Below are positions 12,430 through 24,065 of a DNA stretch of 64,000 bases, in pieces. A model generated the notes under the pieces. It made no database searches. It was not told where the DNA came from and was given only the letters and a program-made list of their open reading frames with translations. Position 1 is the first letter of the stretch; each line of letters begins with the position of its first letter. The position numbers and the translations under genes were made by a program. The stretch spans positions 62,001 through 126,000 of the forward strand of contig WHVA01000056.1 in the NCBI GenBank assembly GCA_015179125.1, read 5' to 3'. The DNA comes from Gautieria morchelliformis (Eukaryota > Basidiomycota > Agaricomycetes > Gomphales > Gomphaceae).

Positions 12430-13478
12430 GTGTGACGCCTTCGTTCGTTCGTCCCGATTTCACCACCCGCCTTTGCAAGGGTGCGAGATCACTCAAACAC
12501 CACCACGCCCGTCCGCCTCGGTGATCGTTCCCGCTCTGCCTCCACACAACAGCGCGAGTAGGTTCGATGCTGGTGCTGGAGAAGGTAGCTTTCTTATGCG
12601 AGTCATTGATGACATTCACGCTAATCTCCTACCTACTTGATATCAGATCGTTATCTCCGTCCGCACAATCGGGTTTATTACCCGAATCATCTCCAGCCCG
12701 CATTCGACAGGATGGCTCGTACGTGCATCACCGTATCCATGTGCTCACTACCGCTCAGTCTCCGGCTGTGCAGCCGAAGCCATTGCTCAGTGCGAGCAAC
12801 GGGGTCTCAACTCCTTGCCTGGTGCCATGCACTTCGCTAGGAGTACAATGCCATGTACATGGCGTCGCGCCATCAAGGCAGCCATATTGGGCTCGCCAAC
12901 AAACAAGCTCACAGTGGAGGACCTGTACAATGTCCTCAGCGCTCGGTTCCCATCTTGTGGAGCGGTGAAACGCGTGAGTTCTCTTCATTCTTTGTTTCGC
13001 CCCTTGCTCGACACGTGCGTGTGTCGTTTCTATCAGTTTTGATTGCAGAATCTGGGTGACTCAGGATCGCTAGTATATTGGTACTGATGACTTGTTTTTG
13101 TTTCTAGGACATGATCACATCCAAGCTGAGGAGAGATTCTCTCTTCACCATGGAAGAGATCCCTGGTCTAAGTCGTGTATGCCTCCCAGACTAAACCCCA
13201 AGCTGTGCTCTGCTCATTTATGCAATAGGGCCCATGGTGGATTTACTCCAAGACGGAGACAAAGGGCCGGAGACGTCGGAAAGCGACGAAGGGCAAAGAA
13301 CCTCCCACACATCATCCACCGAACCAGGTGACTCTACATGATGGGTTACGTGTCGGTAAGTTTTCCTCGAAGCAGACTTTAGTCATGACGAGTAATCCAA
13401 TTATCAGAGGACGCGATGCGACACCCTCGACACAACAAACGAAATTATGTATTCTCGTCGTGGCCACCCCCGGAATAG
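12430..13478 (+). CDS. forkhead-like winged-helix protein
   Basis: Exons about 12430-12584, 12647-12718, 12759-12973, 13108-13176, 13229-13355 and 13408-13478 splice in frame and end in TAG. I found no in-frame ATG for the first exon, so the start is uncertain. The core reads TWRRAIKAAILGSPTNKL, TVEDLYNVLSARFP, then MITSKLRRDSLFTMEE and GPWWIYSKTETKGRRRRK. This matches the layout of a forkhead domain: helices 1-2, a recognition helix normally NSIRHNLS followed by a D.LF motif, and a basic wing. Here the recognition helix is divergent (MITSKLRRDSLF). A preceding Ala/Cys segment (CAAEAIAQCEQRGLNSLPGA) is also present. A DNA-binding regulator is the best guess; family assignment is moderate because the hallmark motif is degenerate. 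Confidence 0.5.
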
Positions 13479-14913
13479 TTCCGGGATAGCAACGAAGAGA
13501 AGAATAGTCTGTATGGGAGCGAGGGTAACGATGGCCCTTGACCTCTCTACAGGATAGAATGTTATGCGAAGTCAGTGATGGTGGGGGTGTCTGACTGGTA
13601 TATGCATGTATTTGTGTCATCCGCCAGTAATTACTCTTATCTTCTGTGGTCTCGTGATTAACATGGAGTCGAGGTCTCCTCGTGATTCGCCGGTTCAGGG
13701 TCTGCATCTCCCGGTATTCGCCGTCTACGGTATGCCGTGTGTTCAAATAAATATTTTGACCCTTCAGATTCCTGCCTTACCATCATACTCATGAGCAAAT
13801 GAATAAAGTACAACTCTCCTTGCACTCTAGAAATTTCTGACGTAGATTTCGGTAAAATTTACCCAAACGGCAATAATCGGCAACTCTTTCATTAACGCCT
13901 CGATGCTTTTGGTTCGGCGCACTGAATTTCAGTGGCCAAACCGCTGTGTCCAGTGATAAACTCACGTGACACGTTTCGGAAGTATAGCGCGCATACCGTG
14001 GGTTTCTTTCAAGTAACTAATCAGTTCGAGTTATTGATTTTATAATAGTATCCCATTGCTTGTATCATTGGTATTAAGAGAATATATCAAATCGTGCTTT
14101 TTATCACAGACTCGCCTCACCGTTTTGGATTGTTTTAATGCGCGTTTGTCAGCGCATGTTTTATGAATATGCGAGCCAAAAAAACAGCGTATTCGCGAAC
14201 GGATATGTAGCCATAAATTCAAGTTTTCACACATTGACATTAGATTAGTAATACAGACTCCTCTTTCCAGCTCACTACCAGCTGTGTCAATAGTTCTGCA
14301 CAGTTTATCACCTCAGCAAGGCTTCCCTCCTTACATCGACAACAGGTTCAGTGGTCCAAACACCTTTTGGGATTCAACTACATCATCTGCTATCATTTGG
14401 GAAAACTGGGCACAAGCCCCCACTATTTCAAGCAATCAGGACCCCGAACTACATGGGAAATGAATGCCATCCCCTTCTATGTGCCGTCTGTGAGCTTGCA
14501 GCAGCCATGTTGTCGCCTGGTGCAGCCGGTCACACCAGCTGTTGTGTAAGAAGGTGCAACACTAGAGGCCGCTTTCTGCATGCTGTCTAACTCGTCCCTT
14601 GGCAGAAAAATCAAATTGACATCAAATGGACAGTGCCACTTTTGTCTTTTGTGATCACCGTTTGTCTTTAGGACAACTAACTAATGCAGTGAATGAAGAA
14701 GCCAGGAGATTGTCCTTGGGCTCGACACTGTCATATACTCATCACCATGCATGAAGCTGCACTGCGTGTCACCAAGCAGAAAGTGATGTGGGCACCCATG
14801 TACTTGGCCATCAAGTATTGTGTCGTTTATTTGCCACGTCGCTGTTGCATTTTGGGATAGCCAGGTGTGGCGTGTCTTTGTGTACAGGAGCAATATGCCT
14901 TACTCGAAGAGGC
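13479..14913. other. intergenic, no supported gene
   Basis: AT-richer stretch. I see no gene with consistent splice structure; short open frames at 14350-14590 and 14790-15010 have no recognised motif. The right edge meets the first LTR-type terminus (TGTCATGACGCG) at 14914. Confidence 0.4.
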
Positions 14914-15507
14914 TGTCATGACGCGTTTATTTCCTATACTCAGTCGCTCTGTCCTCCCACTCCTCACTCCACCTCCATGTTCACTCTGATTGCCCTTCGC
15001 TGGGTTCGGTGATCGACCTTCGCTGTTCGCGCCATTCACCATAGCCACGCCATCAAAGCACAATTGACGTCCTTGGACTGACTTGGTGGTTCATCACTGG
15101 CCCTATCACCTCCTCTGCTCGACCCCCTTTCAATGTTCCTATGATTGGATTGTCACGACTCGTGTATTTCCTCCACCCAGCTATCCCTGTTTCCCCTTTT
15201 GCCACTCCTCCTCCATGTTCGCTCGGCTTCGCCCTCCCTTCAACCACTCCTCCTCTATGTCCTCTCCGTTCACCCTTCGCCACATTCGCCGAACGACCAT
15301 TCGCTGCTCGCATCATTCGCCAGCAGGCACGCCATCAAACGCGATCGACATCCTCTACCCAGCGTGATGGTTCATCACTGGCCCCATAACCTTCCTAGTG
15401 CAACCCCTTTAGGTGTTCATATGGCCGGGATGCATTCGCGGGACGTCCTACCCGTGGGTCGTGTGGGATCAACCCAGCAGACGAAGAGTCTGTGCAGGGT
15501 AGCGTAT
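14914..15507 (+). repeat. 5' fragments of the 1032-bp LTR family
   Basis: At least two truncated starts of the LTR family lie in tandem, beginning TGTCATGACG at 14914 and TGTCACGACT at 15151. Each is followed by the CTCCATGTTC/CCTTCGCC motif series and by TGATGGTTCATCACTGG...CCCCTTT...TTCATATGGCC blocks. They are probably remnants left by nested insertion and recombination. Confidence 0.6.
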
Positions 15508-16539
15508 TGTCATGACCTGTCTATTTCCCTTACCCCGCTGTCTCTACGTTCCCCCTCATCACTCCCTAGCACCTTCGCCAGAGTTTGCCCCACCCTTCAA
15601 CCACTCCTCCTCTACGTTCACTCCATTCACTGTTCGCCCCATTCTCCGAACAACTATTCGCTGCTCACACATTTCGCCAGCAGGCATGCCATCAAATACG
15701 ATTGATACCATTTACCCAGCGTGATGGTTCATCACTAACCCCATCACCTTCTTAATCCAACCCCTTTGGGTGTTCATATGGCCAAAATGTGTTTGCGGGA
15801 CATCCCTTCTGTAGGTCGTGTGGGTTCAACCCAGTAGACGAAGAGTCCGTGCAGGGTAGCATGTATGCGGGTCCCAAGACAATGGTTTCGTACATAAGTG
15901 CCTTCGCCACCTTTACTCTCCGTCATTCGATGTTCACACTCTTCCCTCACTCTATTGTATGTTTATTCCATCTACTTAGTATCATGGCTGCGCACCCCTA
16001 TCCAACCCTGACTCACGACGGCCTCTTTCCTATTCGCTGATACCTTACGAGCATTCGATATAAGTAGTTTACATTCGCATGTATATTCTCCAGTTCAATT
16101 ATCATACATCGTCTATCTTGTGCACACTTGACCTCGCTGTGATCATCGTCTTGAGCCTTCTCCTGGAGATTCCTGTCTTCAACCAGAAGAGGACTTAGGC
16201 ATCACTGGTGAGTTCTCATACTTCACCTTCATTACCTTAGCCTTCGAACTATTTTCTGCGCTGTCGGCGAAGGGCTCCGAAGGAGCACCTTCACCGGCGA
16301 AGGGATTGTCACGACTTAGACAGCCCTTCCGTGACACCTTGTATGTTACATCATCAAGTACCATGGGCTATTTCGCTACGACTGTAGATAGGGCGAGCTC
16401 CGTTCGGGCAACCCTCTTATCTTGTGAACATTTATTGGTTCACCTATTCACCAAACGGCATACTTATTCGCACAAGTTATTCGGGCATTTGCTGTGTTCA
16501 CTAATACACGATATTAACGCCTAAAAACCAATCTTGACA
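15508..16539 (+). repeat. solo LTR, 1032 bp, forward
   Basis: Starts TGTCATGACC and ends ATCTTGACA, so it has the TG...CA ends of a retroviral-type LTR. It holds a promoter-like region with GATATAAGTAG near 16058 followed by CCAGTTCAATTATC, as expected for U3-R. Its length is exactly that of the copy at 17486-18517. Flanking 5-mers (CGTAT and ATATC) do not match, so one side has been rearranged. Confidence 0.7.
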
Positions 16540-17485
16540 ATATCAAGCCGAGGATATTGTAGACTTCCTCAAGACTGATGAGATGCAGGAATACGTGGGT
16601 ACTAAGGATGTATCTGTTTGCACAGCCAGAAGGTGGCTCCACAAGCAGGACTGGCAGTAAGGGTGAAAAAAAAACGGGATGTGCATTGACGGTCATGAAA
16701 GGGAGGATATTGTTGACTACTGCAAGAAGTTTCTTGAATGATGGGCCACATGAAAAATGAATGGTCATCTATGACAAGGATGGAGAGATAATCTCCCAAC
16801 TGGTTGGATTTGCTGTCCCAGGGGGCCACTTCCGAATCATCCTTGTCACACATGAGGAATCAACATTTTATGCAAATGATCGTCGGAAAACAAAATAGAC
16901 ACACACCAGTGAAAAGGCAACCCCGGAACGTAAGGAGAAGGGCTATCCCTTTTGGTTTCTGACTTTCTTACCCTAGAATGGGGTCGACTTATAGATTCTG
17001 ACAAGTGAGTCTTCAGTTCAAGTACAGCACAAAATTACCAAAAAAAAAAAAAACAGTGATGCACACATTGTCTTCAAAGCTGGCAAAAGCTGCAAGGGGT
17101 GGTTCACTGCTGACAACCTGCTACAACAGGTTGAAAAGGCAGTGGATGTATTTGAATCAAAAACAAATGGGGTTTCCACAGGTCTTTTTATGTTTGACAA
17201 TGCACTGAGTCATCAGAAGAGAGCTGCAGATGCACTATCAGCCCAAAAGATGATCAAAGACCCGTGTGCCATATGGACACATCACAAAGGGGGCTCAAAG
17301 ATGCGAGATGGCACGTTTGCCAATGGAACACCACAGTGCCTATATTACCAAGACAACCATCCAATAATGCCTGGGTGGTTCAAGGGGATGCAGAAAATAA
17401 TTGAAGAGCATGGACTGTGGCCAGCAGAAGGCCTCCATTCACAGTGTGATGGCTTCAAATGTGAGACAGGATGCACAGATTGCTG

Positions 17486-18517
17486 TGTCAAGATTGATTT
17501 TCAGGTGTTAATATCGTGTATTAGTGAACACAGTGAATGCCCGAATAACTTGTGCGAATAAGTATGCCGTTCGGCGAATAGGTGAACCAATGAATGTTCA
17601 CAAGGTAAGAGGGTTTGCCTAAACGGGGCTCACCCTATCTACAGTCGTAGCGAAATAGCCCATGGCTCTTGACGATGTAACGTGCAAGGTCTCACAGAAG
17701 GGCTGTCTAAGTCTCGACAATCCCTTCGCTGGCGAAGGTGGTCCTTCGGAGCCCTTCGCCAACAGCGCAGAAAATGGTTCAAAGGCTAAGGTAATGAAGG
17801 CGAAGTATGAGAACTCACCAGTGGCGCCTAAGTCCTCTGCTAGTCGAATATGTAAATCTCCAAGAGAAGGCTTAAGATGATGGCCACAGCGAGGTCAAAT
17901 TTGCACAAGGTGAACGACGTATGATAACTGAACTGGGGAATATACATGCTAATGTAAACTACTTATATCAAATGCTCGTAAGGTATCAGCGAATAGGAAA
18001 GAGGCCGTCGTGAGTTAGGGCCAGATAGGGGTGCGCAGTCATGATACTAGGTAGATGGAATAAACATACAATAGAGTGAGGGGAGAATGCGAACATGAAA
18101 CAAAGGAGAGTAAAGGGAGCGAAGGCACTTATGGACAAAACCATGTCTTGGGACCCGCATACATGCTACCCTGCACGGGCTCTTCGTTTACTGGGTTGAT
18201 CCCGCACAGCCTATGGAAGGGACGTCCTGTGATCACACTTTGGCCATACGAACACCCAATGGGGTTGGATTAAGAAGATGATGGGGTTAATGATGAACCA
18301 TCATGCCGGGTGAATGGTATCAATCATATTTGATGGCGTGCCTGCTGACAAAATGCGCGAGCAGCAAATAGCGGTTCAGAGAATGGGGCGAACAGCGGGT
18401 AGAGTGGACGTAGAGGGGGAGTGGTCGGTGGGTGCGGCGAACTCTGGCGAAGATGCTAGGGAGTGACGAGGGGGAACATAGAGGTAGCGCGGTAGGAGAA
18501 ATAAACTGGTCATGACA
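17486..18517 (-). repeat. solo LTR, 1032 bp, reverse, with 5-bp TSD
   Basis: Reverse-oriented copy of the same LTR (TGTCATGACC end at 18517, TCTTGACA end at 17486). It is bracketed by direct 5-bp duplications TGCTG at 17481-17485 and 18518-18522. Removing the LTR and one TGCTG joins the transposase codons perfectly (DCC to CRQLLF), which proves the insertion event and its boundaries. Confidence 0.85.
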
Positions 18518-18760
18518 TGCTGCTGCCGGCAGCTTCTTTTCATGCAGCCATATTTCTCATCACAGAAATCACAACTTGAAGAATATATCACAGGACGCGG
18601 CCACATGTGTGACTTCTACCCAAAATTTCATTGTGAATTGAATTTTATTGAGCAGTATTGGGGAGCTCCAAAACTTCGCTACAGGTCTTCAATCCGGACA
18701 AGCAATATTGACGAAATGGAAAAAAAAAATTTGGCTTGTCTATATGCTTGCAAAACTTGA

Positions 18761-19740
18761 GGTGAGCACTGCTTTGTTCTATATTAATTGTACTAATATG
18801 TTGGAAAGGTACGCATGTTAGAATAAATGGATAGCTATATCAAACATTATTCTAAGGTCTATACAATCGTCTAACTGAGCTAACATCTGGGAGAAATGAT
18901 CCATGCACCAGTAACAGTGCCTGCCCTGGAAAGCAGGCACCTGGGCCCTGGTCAGAAGAAATATTGCTATGGGACTAATAGACCCATACAGGGACATCGG
19001 ACACGATGGAGATTACAGTACACTGTCCTATCTATGGACGTACTGAATAGCTACCTCAGGAGAGAGGTACAGAGATGGCAAATGCCTTGCCAAGGTTGCT
19101 GTAGGCACACAGCACAGGACACACATGATTTCTTTTCTATTCTATTCCCCTGACCAGCTCCACTGATTATGTTGAAAGGGGCTTTGTACATTGCTCCAAG
19201 GTCCCAGCTTAGATACTTGTCAGTAGGACAAGTATCCCCATCATTGTTCCTGCTCCACAGCTGTATGCAGCCTGTGGAGCATTTCCACATTATCCTGACC
19301 CATTCTATCACTATCTTGAACACTGGTAGTCACTACTGTTTTAGTATAAGTAGCTACCATAAATGTACGAACAAAACATCCAGAATATTATCCATAACAA
19401 TCCAGAATTGCTGTTTCACCTCCTGAAGTAACTGTAGACTTGTTTGATAGCTACAGAGCTTATTTCTTGATAGATTTCTCTAATTCTTTGTTGAGAGTCT
19501 ACTATCACTGTTTACTCTATACTATTTCAAAAGTGAATGCTTTTGATCTGACTGTTCTTCAGATTGACACCAATCTTCTATCGACTCGGTCACGTGACCT
19601 ACATCAATCAGTGACGCACTCGCCCCACAGAGCTTAGTCAGCTCGTGCATATACCGTGCACATGGGTGCACGAAGACCCCCCACTCCTTGAGTCATCAAA
19701 TATATCTGTCCTGATATATCTAATCTATTATTCCTAAAAA
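18761..19740. other. insertion-like sequence inside the transposase relic
   Basis: About 1 kb separating two consecutive pieces of the transposase C-terminus (LACL at 18745, RSATFIDAYRKGL at 19750). No gene or recognisable element was found in it; AT-rich, with GTGCATATACCGTGCACATG near 19645. Confidence 0.4.
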
Positions 19741-19829
19741 CGCAAACCGTTCTGCAACATTCATTGATGCGTACAGAAAAGGATTAAAGGTTCCCAAGCT
19801 GTCTGGGCTAACTGGCAATACCAGGTCAT

Positions 19830-21592
19830 GTGAGTAGTGAATAGTCATTCAGTGAATGCGGTAAAGGGTGAATGCAATGAACATAGAGGAGGCGTGGCCA
19901 AAGGGAAGGGCAAAGCCGAGTGAACATGGAGGAGGATTGGTGAAAGGGAAAATAGGGATAGCTGGGTACAAGAAATAAACGAGTCATGACATCCAGCCCT
20001 AGGAACACCCAAAGGGGGTTGAGCCAAGAAGGTGATAGTACCAGTGATGAACCATCAAGCATGCCAGTAGGCACGCCATCAAACACGATCGACATTCTTT
20101 ACCCTGCTTGATGGTTCATCACTGGTCCCATCACCTTCTCGACTCAACCCCCTTTGGGCATTCCTATGGCCAGAATGCATTCACGGGATGTCCTACCCAT
20201 AGATCATGTGGGATCAACCCAGCAGACAAAGACCCCGTGCAGGGTAGCGTGTATGCAGGTCTCAAGGTGTGTTTTCGTACATAGGTACCTTTGCCCTCTT
20301 TCCTCCCCGTCATTTCATGTTTGCACTCCTCTTTCATTCCATTGTATGTGTTTCATCTATTTGTATCCTGAATGTGCACCCCTATCCAACCCTGGCTCAA
20401 GACGGCCTCTGTCCTATTCGCTGATATCATATGAGCATTCAATATAAGTAGTTTACATTTGCATATATATTCCCCAGTTCAATTATCATACATCTATCTT
20501 GTGCAAAACTTGACCTCACTGTGACCATCATCTTGAGCCCTCTCCTATAGATTTCTATCTTCGACCAGAGGAGGACTTAAGCACCACTGGTGAGTTTTTG
20601 TCAGGGGACACCCTGTTTGCCATTTCCAGTTCCGACTCCACACCCAGTTCCAACTCCATTTCCGACACCGGTTCCGGTTCCGATTCCATCTCCGCCTCCG
20701 CTTTCGGAAATGATTCCACTTCTGGGAGAACTTCCACCAGTTCTGTTCACTTTGCCAGTTCCACTCCAATTTCCGACTTCCGCTCTCGGAACAGTGTTGG
20801 AAATCAAGCGACTCGCATAATAGGTGGCATCAAGGGTCGATCAAGGGTCAGGGGAGTGCAGGGTTGATGGCGGGTGCCAAGTGTTGTCCCTGGCTGCACA
20901 GCATAGTATAATACGGGCTCGCTGACATTGGGGGTCCTTAGACTTTTCTCTTTGGATTTCCCCTTGTCAGGTGAGAATCCCCTCTCTTGTATACTCTGTC
21001 CATTTATACATACTTCGGATTTCCCCTTGTCAGTTGTGTGGTAGTGTGATCTCCACAACCAGCCAGGGTTGCCCTTACAGTTTTCGTGCTTTACATTCAT
21101 TACCTTAGTCTTCGTATTATTATCTGTGTTGTTGGCAAAGGGCTCTGAAGGAGCGCCTTCACCGGCGAAAGGATTGTTGCTGCTTAAACAACCTTTCCAT
21201 GACACCTTGCACGTTACATCGTCAAGTGTCACAGGCTACTTCTCTACAACTGTAGATAGGGCGAGCTCCATTTGGGCAGCCCTCTTACCTTTTGAACATT
21301 TATTGGTTCATCCTATTCGCCGAACAGCACACTTCCTCGCACAAGTTATTCGGGCATTCGCTGTGTTCACTAATACATGATATTAACGCCTAAAATCCAA
21401 TCTTGACATGATGAACCATCACACCAGTTAGAGGATGTCAATCATGTTTGATGGCATGACTACTGGCGAATGATGCGAGTAGCAAATGGTCATTCAACGA
21501 ATTTGGCGAAGGGCGAACGGAGCGAACATAGAGATGGAGGGATGAAAGGGAAAATGGGGATAACTGGTTACAAGAATAAATGAGTCATGACA
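19830..21592. repeat. nest of rearranged copies of the 1032-bp LTR
   Basis: Three pieces are recognisable: a reverse 5' end finishing TCATGACA at 19991; a forward 3' portion from about 20059 to TCTTGACA at 21408, interrupted by foreign sequence between about 20595 and 21080; and another reverse 5' end from 21409 to TCATGACA at 21592. Around 19992-20160 two half copies face each other head to head, making a long imperfect palindrome centred near 20080. Confidence 0.65.
20604..20810. repeat. TTCCRR hexamer-type minisatellite
   Basis: Irregular array of TTCC-A/G-A/G and TTCCGAC/TTCCGGT units inside the sequence that interrupts an LTR. All three frames of one strand stay open because of the repeat, which explains spurious Glu- or Arg-rich translations. 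Confidence 0.6.
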
Positions 21593-22189
21593 CCTGAAGC
21601 CATGAACTGTGGCCATTATCATCCTTGGGTGCATATATTCACTATACGCACATATACTTGTTATCTCAAAGTCTCAGTAGATTCAATCTCACTTCAAAGG
21701 ATTGGGTCACTTCATCGTCAGTTACAGGAATTCCACTACAATGACTCTCTTCAACAATGTCAACCCACTCCCTGCATATGACCTTGACCATTCTATCATT
21801 GTGCCAAAATATTATGAATGCTGTTTGTTGGGCACTATCGTGGAAGTTCACATTACATTGATTCACTACCTAATGGGCAAGAAAGGCAATACATTGGTAA
21901 CGGATGTGCGGGAGATGATAGTGCTCCGGCCGCCTCGGGGACTGCCTCAGAGTCGAACAGAGGCATCCTTAATAGCCGGGCCCTCTTCCACAACACGGGA
22001 GAAACAGAAATAGCGTACAAGTCTACACATGTCTGTACAGTACACAATTGCGACTCGGAGGCCTGCGTCATGAGGCCGTGTTCACTCTTACATACGGTTC
22101 TGCCGGCAGCACGCCGGCCCTCCCTCTAGTATATATTACAAACTTATATTCTCTAATGAGAAACTGAGAGAAATATAATGGCAACCACA
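21593..22189. other. intergenic, one unassigned open frame
   Basis: A forward frame at 21702-22013 reads FNNVNPLPAYDLDHSIIVPK and GTIVEVHITLIHYLMG, resembling small transposon-linked agaricomycete proteins, but no family could be named. It ends near the 3' end of the O-methyltransferase gene. Confidence 0.3.
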
Positions 22190-24065
22190 TTACATGATCT
22201 CAGCCGTAATATGACCGAAGCGAGAAGCCCCGACTCTGTGCACATTCGTCACTCTCCAGCGGGCCTCCGTTAGAACAGAGACGATCTGGCTGAGTGTACG
22301 CTCCTGTCCGTTAAACATTGTTTGCATCTGCTCGTGTGTATCAAATGACCTGAACATCATCGACCGCTGAAAAGATATTTACCGTCATATCAACCCAGTA
22401 TGCAACGGCGCTCCCTCTACCCAGGTTCGCCAGCAGAGGGGCTGGGGCTAGTGTTCTGGCGGCACCCGGAAGAACACTTGCATCGGTGTCATCCGGGCAC
22501 GCGTAGGGAATAATATGATCTCCGAGCACGAGCTTGGTGTGAGGAAGCGCAGCCTCATGCAATCGCTTCAGGATCTTCACCACGAAGGGGTCGGGCCAGT
22601 CATGGCAAATGGCACGAAGAAGGAACACTGATGCATCTTTGCATGGTTGTGGTTCAAAGAAATCATGAGCTGTGTCAACTGGTATCAGATGAGTCATAAG
22701 AGCACGTCTGGTGTACAACCTTGGAACTTGATTCGGCCAGATGAAATTGCATCGGGCAGCTCCGCCTTCCATAGCTGATGGTTGAGGGGTCTAAATATAG
22801 ATACAATCTGGAGGACAATGGAACTCACGCCCTCTCCCATGGCAATGACCATCGGGCGATCCTGGATAACCATATGAAGATGAGGATGGGCCTTGGCGAT
22901 CTTCAGTGCCAGCGAACCGATGCCTCCTCCAACATCAACCATCAGACTGCCCTTCGGAAGCGTTGCCCAAGGAAATCCTGATTATGAATGTTAGGCATAT
23001 TCGGGGTACTGAACGTTTCAAACCCTGTAATATGGCATCTGGCGCTTCCCATAGAGACGAACCCAACATTGCCATGCCAAAGCGTCTAACCCTGTTGGTT
23101 TCCTCCAGCCATGGGAAATAGAGGCTTGTGGTATTCAGGGCTCGCTGGAATGCTGCTCTCTCGGGTAGTAGCGAATGCTTCGTCTCCGCATCAGTGTAGG
23201 CCTCCGTCATGTAGGCCGCAGCTTTGAACATCTCGTCTCCACTGTATACAGGAAGTGATAACCAACTTGTGTTCGAAAAAGAAGGTCAACTTACGCCATA
23301 TCTATGAAAGCAGCCATCCCAGAGGTTCCATCATACTTGGCCGCTGGACTGGAAGACACGGACTGAGTGTATTTCGTGCCAGGGAACAGTTCGTGCAACT
23401 CACTCAGCCATTATGTCCACAATTGACTTCCCTGTGTCAATTATGGAAGACACCCTGACGTGGATTCAGTGGCATATATAGAGAATAAACCCAGAAGCTA
23501 CTCGCCTGTTATTGGTGAATATGTTCGGTTTAAGTTCACGGAATATATGGTGAGTAGCTAGGAGACGCAATACATGGCCTGGAGATCAACTGCTCGAGAA
23601 TTCATTACGAATGAGACAGCAAGGACACGAACTAAGCCTGAGGGCATCTTGGTTGCTTTTTTTCGCGATGTCGTCGACGTGAAGACCGCCAGGACCGGCC
23701 TCGCGGAGAACTTCTACTATGTGCGTCTGTTCCACAAACCGCAGGCAGGCTGGGAGATGATACTGGGAATATATTATGAGCATCACGAGGACACGATCAG
23801 CTGCTTCACTTACGCCCATGGAGGCATCGAAGAGGGTGAAAGCGGGGCCTCTAACTGTGGCGGTGAGTTGCTCTGCAGCAGCTACGATTATGTTGGCGGC
23901 CTCGACGCTGTTGGGCGTGGATGCAGCGGCTTCAGCGGGGCCAAGGACATGGGGATTGTCCAGGGAAGGCCAGTCAAGTGTCTTAGCATCGAAATCGGTT
24001 TCGATCTTCGAAAGTGCATCACCAATGGTGGCGTGTAATTGGCGGAGTATTTTCAGGGTAGACAT
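22190..24065 (-). CDS. SAM-dependent O-methyltransferase (COMT-like)
   Basis: Intact spliced gene of 469 codons. Exons on the minus strand: 23814-24065, 23633-23762, 23506-23578, 23295-23402, 23024-23241, 22829-22977, 22720-22774, 22383-22669 and 22190-22327; every junction keeps frame. One intron (23403-23505) uses a GC donor (AG|GCGAGT); the rest are GT-AG of 46-55 nt. The product has the helical N-terminal domain with HVLRLLATHHIFRELKPN, the SAM-binding motif VDVGGGIGSLALKIA, the QDRP segment, AHDFFEPQP and AICHDWPD, whose His corresponds to the catalytic base of plant COMT-type enzymes. It would methylate a phenolic or similar hydroxyl on a small molecule. Start chosen at MSTLKILRQLH; an upstream in-frame Met at 24122 is possible. 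A P450 gene lies upstream on the same strand, suggesting joint tailoring of a metabolite (inference). Confidence 0.88.

Larger units (their letters stand above)
16540..19815 (+). pseudogene. IS630/Tc1-like transposase, decayed and interrupted
   Basis: DDE-type transposase of a family common in agaricomycetes. Coding pieces: 16540-17040 with DIVDFLK, WLHKQDW, DGHERED, DKDGEI, HEESTFYANDRRK; 17050-17485 with KAGKSCKGWFTADN, MFDNALSH, KGGSKMRDG, GLWPAEGLHSQC and DCC; after the LTR at 17486-18517, 18523-18760 with CRQLLFMQPYFSSQKSQL and YPKFHCELNFIEQYWG; and a final piece at about 19745-19815 with RSATFIDAYRKGL. The MFDNA..H and P.fhcElNfIE.yW signatures resemble the second and third catalytic regions of IS630/Tc1 enzymes. 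Several internal stops, an A14 run at 17041, the LTR insertion and about 1 kb of foreign sequence before the last piece make it inactive. The N-terminus was lost at the 16539 junction. Confidence 0.7.

Noticed and set aside
20545-20867. Glu-rich and Trp/Arg-rich open frames on both strands
   Set aside because: They arise from the TTCCRR repeat, which lacks stops in several frames; no gene structure.
22328-22382. A very short 16-nt intron at the OMT 3' end
   Set aside because: Using the later acceptor gives a normal 55-nt intron and joins VDMT to MQTMFNGQERTL, the expected family sequence.
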